A program made the translations under genes and the position numbers. From Zygnema cylindricum (lineage: Eukaryota; Streptophyta; Zygnematophyceae; Zygnematales; Zygnemataceae), in the NCBI GenBank assembly GCA_037447655.1, contig JBBHKE010001595.1:60001-124000 (forward strand): 64,000 nucleotides of DNA, written 5' to 3'. The notes under the pieces are model-generated. The model ran no database searches. It was not told where the DNA came from and worked only from the letters and a program-made list of their open reading frames with translations. Positions within the stretch are counted from its first letter, which is position 1. Every line of letters starts with the position of its first letter. Of this stretch, positions 57,840 to 64,000 are shown piece after piece.

Positions 57840-58387
57840 CATAGTTCAAAAGTAGGTGAAAGTAGGCCCATACAATATGCCTATTGTATGCAAAACATAC
57901 AATATGCCCTTAAGACCCATATTGTATTGGTCGAAAAATGAAAAAAAAAAGTTACAGGGTTGAATTGCACATCGATCGATAGAGAATTAAACGTCATGTC
58001 TAAATTTTGAAAAAAAAACCGGACAAAAAAAACATTTTCTGTCAGTTTTGAGGTAAAACTTATTTAAACCGTTAGATTCAGACAATCGGACGGTCTTTGA
58101 TCAAAGTAGTGATCTAAGAAGATCACATGAAAAGCCCGTAATACAACTTACGATAGGACTATCTGTCATATTTGCGTCTGCAATTTTGAACGTCCGCGTG
58201 TTTTAGTTCGCTAAAAAATTTCGTCCGTCGGCGTGCGCTGAACTATGATCATACGTCAGATTCGTACGTCCGTACAAGAGTGTTCACAACGAACACCCAT
58301 ACAATATGCCTACTCTACGCGAGTTTAGTGCGAAGTTTTGTGCGCCTACCAAAGGCCTACCATAAAAACGCCTACTTTTGAACTATG
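57840..58387. mobile_element. hAT-like MITE 'CATAGTTCAAAAGTAGG' family, copy 2
   Basis: Perfect inverted ends (CATAGTTCAAAAGTAGG and CCTACTTTTGAACTATG) and interior strings ACAATATGCCTATTGTA and TTAAGACCCATATTG match copy 1 at 26.5 kb. Flanking octamers GATGAAAC and CAGGAAAC agree at six of eight positions, an aged duplication. Confidence 0.8.
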
Positions 58388-58594
58388 CAGGAAACGCAGG
58401 GCTCTCCGTTTCAACGGAAAGACACCTTTACGGTATTTCTCCCTACACTGTAAAACCCATGGTCAGTCGGCAAAGAACCAAATTGTTAACCTGTCGTTTC
58501 CCCTTACAAACTTAAAGAGAGGAGACGATTCCAACCGTCCGATGAGACAAATAAACACGATCCTTGCCTTTGTTTTCCAGAGTTAACAACTAAA

Positions 58595-58734
58595 GCGTAC
58601 TGTACCTTCTTCCTAGGGGAGTACAATACAGTACTGTACCTTCTTCCTTGCTGTACCTTCTTCCAAGAGGGGTACTGTACCTTCTTCCTAGAGGGATACT
58701 GTACCTTCTTCCTAGGGGAGTACTGTAGCTTCTT
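58595..58734. repeat. Minisatellite of GTACTGTACCTTCTTCCTAG-type units
   Basis: About five imperfect 25-30 base units containing TACTGTACCTTCTTCC and AGGGGAGT. The array resumes at 59183-59215 beyond the hAT-like element. Confidence 0.85.
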
Positions 58735-59182
58735 CAGAGGTCGCAAAAGTCAAAATTTTAGATAACCGAAACCGACCGTTTTCTTTTTCAAAATCTGAGT
58801 ACCGACGCCCAACTGGGTTATGTCACGCTCCAAAATTGTTAACCGTTAACCGAAACGCGTTTACCAAAAAAAAAGTTAACCGAAACTCGATTTCTCGCGA
58901 CTACCCGTACCCGAATAAGTACAAAATTAGTGGTACATCTCCCGTATACCTTCCACGATAACAAGAATACGGAGTACAATAATGTTGGATCGTATAGACA
59001 GTACAATTTTTTTATTTTTTTCGTTTTTTGCTTACCCGACCGTAAACCATTTTTTTTTTCTGTGAATCAACCGCCCGAATCCGCCCGATCCCCCAAATTT
59101 GGCAACCGAATCCGTTTCGGATCCGACGCGGGCGGTCGGTTAACGGTCGGTCACAGTTTCGGTTGACCGTTTGCGACCTCTG
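58735..59182 (-). mobile_element. hAT-like non-autonomous element, 'GAGGTCGCAAA' family, copy 2
   Basis: Ends CAGAGGTCGCAAAAG and GTTTGCGACCTCTG are inverted. Flanking octamers AGCTTCTT and ACCTTCTT differ at one base and derive from the surrounding minisatellite. The interior is the reverse complement of the 8.2-8.6 kb copy. Confidence 0.8.
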
Positions 59183-59919
59183 ACCTTCTTCTTAGGGGAG
59201 CCTAGGGGAGAATACTGCTGCTTCGAGTCTTCTCCAAATCTAGGTACTGTACTTTCAACTCTGTGCTCTCCGCTATCTCCGGAAATCATCCCTTAGCCTT
59301 TTCATCAAATCCCGAGAGCCCTCTATGCATAATACCCCGAGCCATTTCACCTTCTTCGGGAGCGAGGGAGGATCCATTCCCTCTCACCCAGTTTCCTTAA
59401 TAGCTCCTCTTTCCTGTAGAATAAAGTATAAAGAGGTCTATACCTACTTGAAAAACAAGAAAAATAATGGTCTGAAAATGCTACAGTAGTTAAATTACAA
59501 GCGGGAAATTCTTTTAAGATTATGTGCAAGCAAACAAGGAGTGCAACAAGAAGCAACAAAAAGCAGCGAACTACAATTATAAGGTATGACGATGGGCATA
59601 GCACCTGGCTATCGGCCTGGCGGATGAACTGTTTTAATCGGATAATTAAGTCAAAAATTTAATAAATTTTGGAAAGCATTTTAACATGCATATAGCTGTT
59701 TTCCGTCTATCCTCAAAACGTCCCCTCTACTTTTTTTTCATCGTGTCTTATTTAATCTTGAAACTTTTTTCCTCAGGCAAAACTCTCATTATAAATCTAT
59801 TCGAACTCGTTTTTCCCTTATGTAGAATGTCATTTTATATCTAACTTTTTTTCCCCTGGATAAACAAACAAATTGTTAGATTTCCGTGAAATCTGGGATT
59901 CGGCATGTCCCATAATAGG

Positions 59920-60005
59920 GAAAATCTAACCGGCCAGGGCTCGGACGTGGGACCTCTGACTTGAGCTGTCAACGCACTAACCACTGTTCCGGCACAACTC
60001 GATAT
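59920..60005 (-). other. Degenerate tRNA-like sequence
   Basis: On the minus strand GCCGGAACAGTGGTTAGTGC resembles a tRNA 5' half with an A-box, and AGGTCCCACGTCCGAGCC resembles a T-arm/B-box. The acceptor stem does not pair properly and the anticodon loop lacks the usual T, so this is a tRNA pseudogene or SINE head, not a working tRNA gene. Confidence 0.4.
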
Positions 60006-60798
60006 AGAGCATAGCGGGTCAGTACCTATTTATATTAAGCGGCTTCGAGTTTGACGTATCACATTCTACCCCGTATTAAACCGTATTAAACCGGCTTCAC
60101 CTGCCAATTCAACACAAATAAATGTCCGAGATTGTAATATACTTTTTTTCTTGGTCTTCTTGCATATGTACCACCAATAAACAAGCAGTTATTGAAAAAA
60201 ACCACAAAATTTTTTATTAGGAAACTAAGCTTTGTACTGCACATTCTTACGTACATTGCTATTACATGTTTATTTCTTTCGGATGTCCTAAAAGAAAAAT
60301 TCAAAACTTTTCAAAACAGTCACACACAACGTTTTTCAATCTCTCCTCCTCCTTCAGGAATGCTCAAGATTGGACTTGCTCCTTGTGAAACAATTACACT
60401 CCAACAAAAACTATGTACAATTTTCAAAAACGCGGACATATACATTCTTACATCACCTAACAAAGACCAGAGAAACACCTCCAAACTAAGACCAAAAAAC
60501 TGCACATATTCTGAAGTAAACCGCTAAATTTCCCCAGAAATTCACGACTCTCGCTCTTTCTCCCTCCCTCTCTCCTCTCCTCTCCTCTCTCCCTCTCGCT
60601 TTTGTCTCTTATGGATTTCTAAAACATATTTAGAGCACAAATCAGTGTCCAATTTCTTGGGTATTGACATTGTATTAGGCGACAAAACCTGAAACTTGAA
60701 ATGTGAAAAAGAAAAAAACAAAGAAATATATCATATTTTGGAATCCTTCTTCTTTCTTTTTTGATCTTCTTTATTTTTTTCTTTTATTGAGAACGTTT

Positions 60799-63602
60799 TC
60801 ACTTGAGCGGCACCTCAACCGATTGAGTCTCTTTTTTGGTTTTCTCCTTCACCAATTTTATCACCAATACCCCATCTTTTAATCCTCCGTCGATGTTTTC
60901 AGTTTTTGCATTTTCGGGCAGTTCGAGTCTCGTCTGCAATGAAAAAAAAATAAAGAAATCCAAGAAAAGCAACATAAAATGAATATTGAAAATTGAGCAA
61001 AATGAAATTAAAAATAGTTAAAATCCAGCAGAAACTCTTTTTAGAGAAAGATAAAAAAGTTGTTTTCTCGACTCGGAAGAGTTCAGAATAATATAAAATA
61101 GACAGCATTAGTTTCAATAAAATATGACATATGTGTGCAATATAAATAAGGTATTATAAACACTAAGCTTTCATGTCTTTTATGGTAGTAAATTGTTGAC
61201 CACTTTTGTATGAATTCCAAAAAAAAATGGCAATCTTACTTCTCTTTCAAATGGATGAAAGTTGATGCCTATAGCTGATTACAAACAAAAACACAAGAAT
61301 TGAGAAAAAACTAGACATCAGGATATTTTTATTAAGAAATTTGCTGATAACTTTGCATGAATTCCGAAAAAACGACCCGAATCACTCCATAATTCGCTCG
61401 AATAACGGCTATTGACATTTTTAAAACTACAAAAAAAAAACTATAAGCTATCAACAATAAATAATAGTAAAGAAAAGATCTAACACCATATGTTACGAAA
61501 GCGTGTTGCTTACAAAAGCAAGCAGAAATATACATTAGTAAAGAAAGATTAAACACAATAAATTAGAAAAGAGTATTACTTACATAGTAAGTCGCATGGC
61601 TACTTGCCCACTCCTCAGCCCCTTCTTCTTCTTTTGTCTCTTTCTCGCCTTTAATGACCAATGTGTGGCCGTCTTCCACAGTTACTTTCACGTCGTCCTT
61701 GGATAGACCTGCAAGTTTAAAACAAAAAACTAAGATGTCAAAATACAATTTCAAAATTGATATGCTTATCTACAAGAAGGAGATGTTAAACCAAGATATA
61801 AATTTAAAAACATGTTGAAATAAACTGATTTGAGGTGTTAAAATGAAAGAATAGGGACTTTAAATGAAGAAACAAAGAAATATGCTACTAAAAAAATGAA
61901 ATTGGATAAAAGTAAATTTCATATCTTTCTAGGATAGACCTGCAAGTTGAAAATATTATATTGAGGTGTTGGAATAAAAAAATGAGATGTTAAAGTGTAA
62001 AATGTATGATGTGAAGTTTAATGAAAAAAAAAAATGAGATCACTCTCACATCTTACTTGGATAAATCTGCAAGTTAAAAATGTGAAATTGAGATGCTACA
62101 ATAAAATAAAAAATTTGAGATGTTTGAGTAAAAAAAAAACTTTAAAATTAAAGAAAAGAGACATTAGAAACTTGTCAGATAAAAAACTAAAAAACACAAA
62201 CCCAATGAACTGATAATGAACTGATTAAAGTTTACTAACAAACTAACTACTAAACTGACTATTTCACTAGACTGACTGACTATCTTACTAATTAATAATC
62301 TATTAATTTTTAACCAGTGTCCTAAAATTACCCATTAATAACTAGTTTCAGTATTTGAAAAAACTGTGTATACGCTGCTTCAAAATTTTGACTCTCTGCC
62401 ATTCTTATTGCGCTTTCATAATTTTTTTATAAAATTTTGTTTGATAAATTGCTTCGAGTCGAATTTAAGGAATATGAATTCAAACTTTTTCCCAGTTTTT
62501 CCAGTATTTAAGAAACATACAAAAGAACATACATATTTTTGCCTACCCAAAATTGTGACTTTACTAATTTATTGCTATTTCATACAAAGATTTCAGAATA
62601 TTCTGGTCAAAAATTTGAATCAGTTGCTTCTGCTACTTTTGAAATTGTTGTTTTGTCAATCTCTATTTTATTAATGCTGTTACTAACGCCTTACCAGACA
62701 GAACAATTAAAAATTTCGTACAAATCTTCAAGTCCCCTGACAGCCCATAGTGTTTGTTTCCGTCACAAAATTTGAAATCAAAGTCTCAAAACTGCAACTT
62801 AATAATTTGCTATCAAATTGCTATTTTATAAGGTTGCTTTTTTTATAAAATTGCTTATCAATTAAATTACTCACAGGGCATTGATTCAAATTGCATACAA
62901 ATCTTCGAGCTCCCTTATGGCCTATGGAGACCAAACCGGGCGGAATATCTTCTTGCACTCATCGCAAATCGCAAATTGGAAAATTGCTATTTTATATGAA
63001 AATTTTAAAATATAAGTATTGCTTACCGAGCATATCGATTCAAATTTCATACAAATCGACCAGTTCCCTAACGACCCATAGAGTTCAAACGAGTCGCAAT
63101 CCAATCCAAAACCTGAGAGCACTATCCAATAAATTGCCACTTCATCAAATTTCTATATTATATATCCGTTTTACTATACAAATAACATTATATAGAAACT
63201 GATATTTAGTGAAATGCTAACTAGGCATACCAATTATTTTTACGATCCAACACATTGCTATTTTATCAAATTTCTTTCAACATTATGTAAAGACTGCTAT
63301 TTAGTAAACTGCTTACAATTATTTTTACGATCCAACACATTGCTATTTTATCAAATTTCTTTCAACATTATATAAAAACTGCTATTTAGTAAACTGCTTA
63401 CCGGGCACATCAATTCGAATTTCGTACGAATCTTCGAGTTCCCGGACGGCCCACGGAGTTCGAGCCGGTCGTAAAGTTTGTCGCTCGGGAGTCCAATCCA
63501 AATCTCGAAAAAGTCCCGCGGGAGTCAATTCGTCCATAAGACGATCCATAGCCGAAATCATTTGCCGGAGACTGTGAGGGCCAGAAAGTGGATCCCAAAG
63601 AT
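60799..63602 (-). CDS. HSP21: Plastid-type small heat-shock protein (HSP21-like), last three exons
   Basis: Exons on the minus strand: 63602-63402, 61708-61584 and 60933-60799 (stop TGA). All have GT/AG borders and phases 1 and 0. The joined part has LWDPLSGPHSLRQMISAMDR, a Met-containing amphipathic helix as in plastid HSP21, then TPWAVRELEDSYEIRIDVPG and LSKDDVKVTVEDGHTLVIKG, which open the alpha-crystallin domain. It ends with YYTRLELPENAK, GGLKDGVLVIKLVKEK and VEVPLK. HSP21-type proteins are ATP-independent chaperones of the chloroplast stroma and thylakoid. GVLVIKL replaces the usual GVL.I.IPK. The transit peptide and start lie beyond the right edge, so mitochondrial location cannot be excluded. 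Confidence 0.88.
61920..62085 (-). repeat. Decayed copies of the exon 2 acceptor edge inside HSP21-like intron 1
   Basis: GGATAGACCTGCAAGTT at 61932 and TGGATAAATCTGCAAGTT at 62059 repeat the true acceptor edge TGGATAGACCTGCAAGTTT at 61700-61718 (plus-strand text). The copies keep TTGCAG on the gene strand. Confidence 0.8.
62688..63130 (-). repeat. Three decayed copies of the first visible exon's 3' edge inside HSP21-like intron 1
   Basis: Copies near 62688, 62870 and 63023 repeat the exon end and donor. The nearest reads WVVREL, then YEI and a stop, then IDML before GTAAGC; the true exon is WAVRELEDSYEIRIDVPG before GTAAGC. A GT remains at the equivalent donor position in all three. Confidence 0.82.
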
Positions 63603-64000
63603 CTGCATTTGATAAAAAAAAAAGTTAAGACTTGTACGAGTATTGCTTTAGGAAAGTATATTTAGAAAACTGTGTTTAAAATAGTATACCCAGAATAGTT
63701 CTAAGGGAGTGTTAAACTGGCTTCATGAGGGCCGGAGAGGGATCCCATTCTTTTCCATTCGATTGAGAAAGGTAAATTCGTAATGTTCTAGAATGTGTAA
63801 AAATCGTGTTTGTTTTAGAAAACTATTGTTTTACAAAGCGAATTAAATATCATTCAAAACTTGAATTTGGTATCAATTTAGATAATGTTGTAAATTTGAG
63901 AATTTTTATCTTCAACCAAAATTAAATCACCATTAAAACCATTGAAATCTTACATGAAAAAGTAGAACCCAAAGGCGCTACTCCGCGATTAACCGATCGA
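63603..64000 (-). other. HSP21-like upstream intron with a decayed copy of the exon's 5' edge
   Basis: TGAGGGCCGGAGAGGGATCCC at 63727-63747 resembles the exon text TGAGGGCCAGAAAGTGGATCCC at 63575-63596. No complete further exon was found up to the window edge. Confidence 0.5.

Noticed and set aside
59920-60005. Functional tRNA gene
   Set aside because: The acceptor stem does not pair and the anticodon loop is irregular; kept only as a tRNA-like relic.

Overview
The window looks like nuclear DNA of a streptophyte (land plant or charophyte-grade alga). It carries a FRIGIDA-like gene, a TDBD/PHD-finger gene of the plant PHD-acetyltransferase family, a plastid-type small heat-shock protein gene and Copia-type retrotransposons, all with GT-AG introns. 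Long AT-rich introns, microsatellites and dense small transposons argue against a compact genome. A restriction-like-endonuclease LINE argues against a typical flowering plant. I cannot name the species.

Layout. 1-1017: the 3' end of a plus-strand gene for a plant-type membrane-anchored coiled-coil protein. 1.0-16 kb: repeat-rich DNA with two decayed Copia elements and several short inverted-repeat transposons. 17.46-18.50 kb: an unrecognised 347-codon minus-strand exon. 19-28 kb: a second repeat field, including a nest in which a hAT-like element holds a tandem tRNA-like array, a TA-targeting MITE and another hAT MITE, each with target duplications. 28.4-42.65 kb: a minus-strand gene rebuilt here from 14 coding exons (1385 codons, phases consistent at every junction). 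It encodes TDBD-PHD-TDBD-PHD-PHD, and the expected acetyltransferase part is not found. 45.57-49.77 kb: a plus-strand FRIGIDA-like gene, divergent from the PHD gene, with a reading-frame change at a G-homopolymer. 51.3-52.4 kb: the 3' end of a LINE with a restriction-like endonuclease. 53.75-54.33 kb: a dead PIF/Harbinger transposase. 57.7-59.2 kb: three small DNA transposons and a minisatellite. 60.8-63.6 kb: three exons of a minus-strand HSP21-like gene whose 5' end lies outside the window.

The genes do not form an operon or pathway. The PHD gene and the FRIGIDA-like gene both belong to families linked to chromatin and transcription control and are arranged head to head, but joint action is only speculation.

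The most unusual pattern is that introns of all three complete or near-complete genes contain decayed tandem copies of their own exon/intron edges, often with the GT or AG still present. It is clearest in the HSP21-like gene (copies of both sides of intron 1) and recurs at several PHD-gene junctions and before FRIGIDA-like exon 2. I found no sign of a defence, CRISPR or biosynthetic system.
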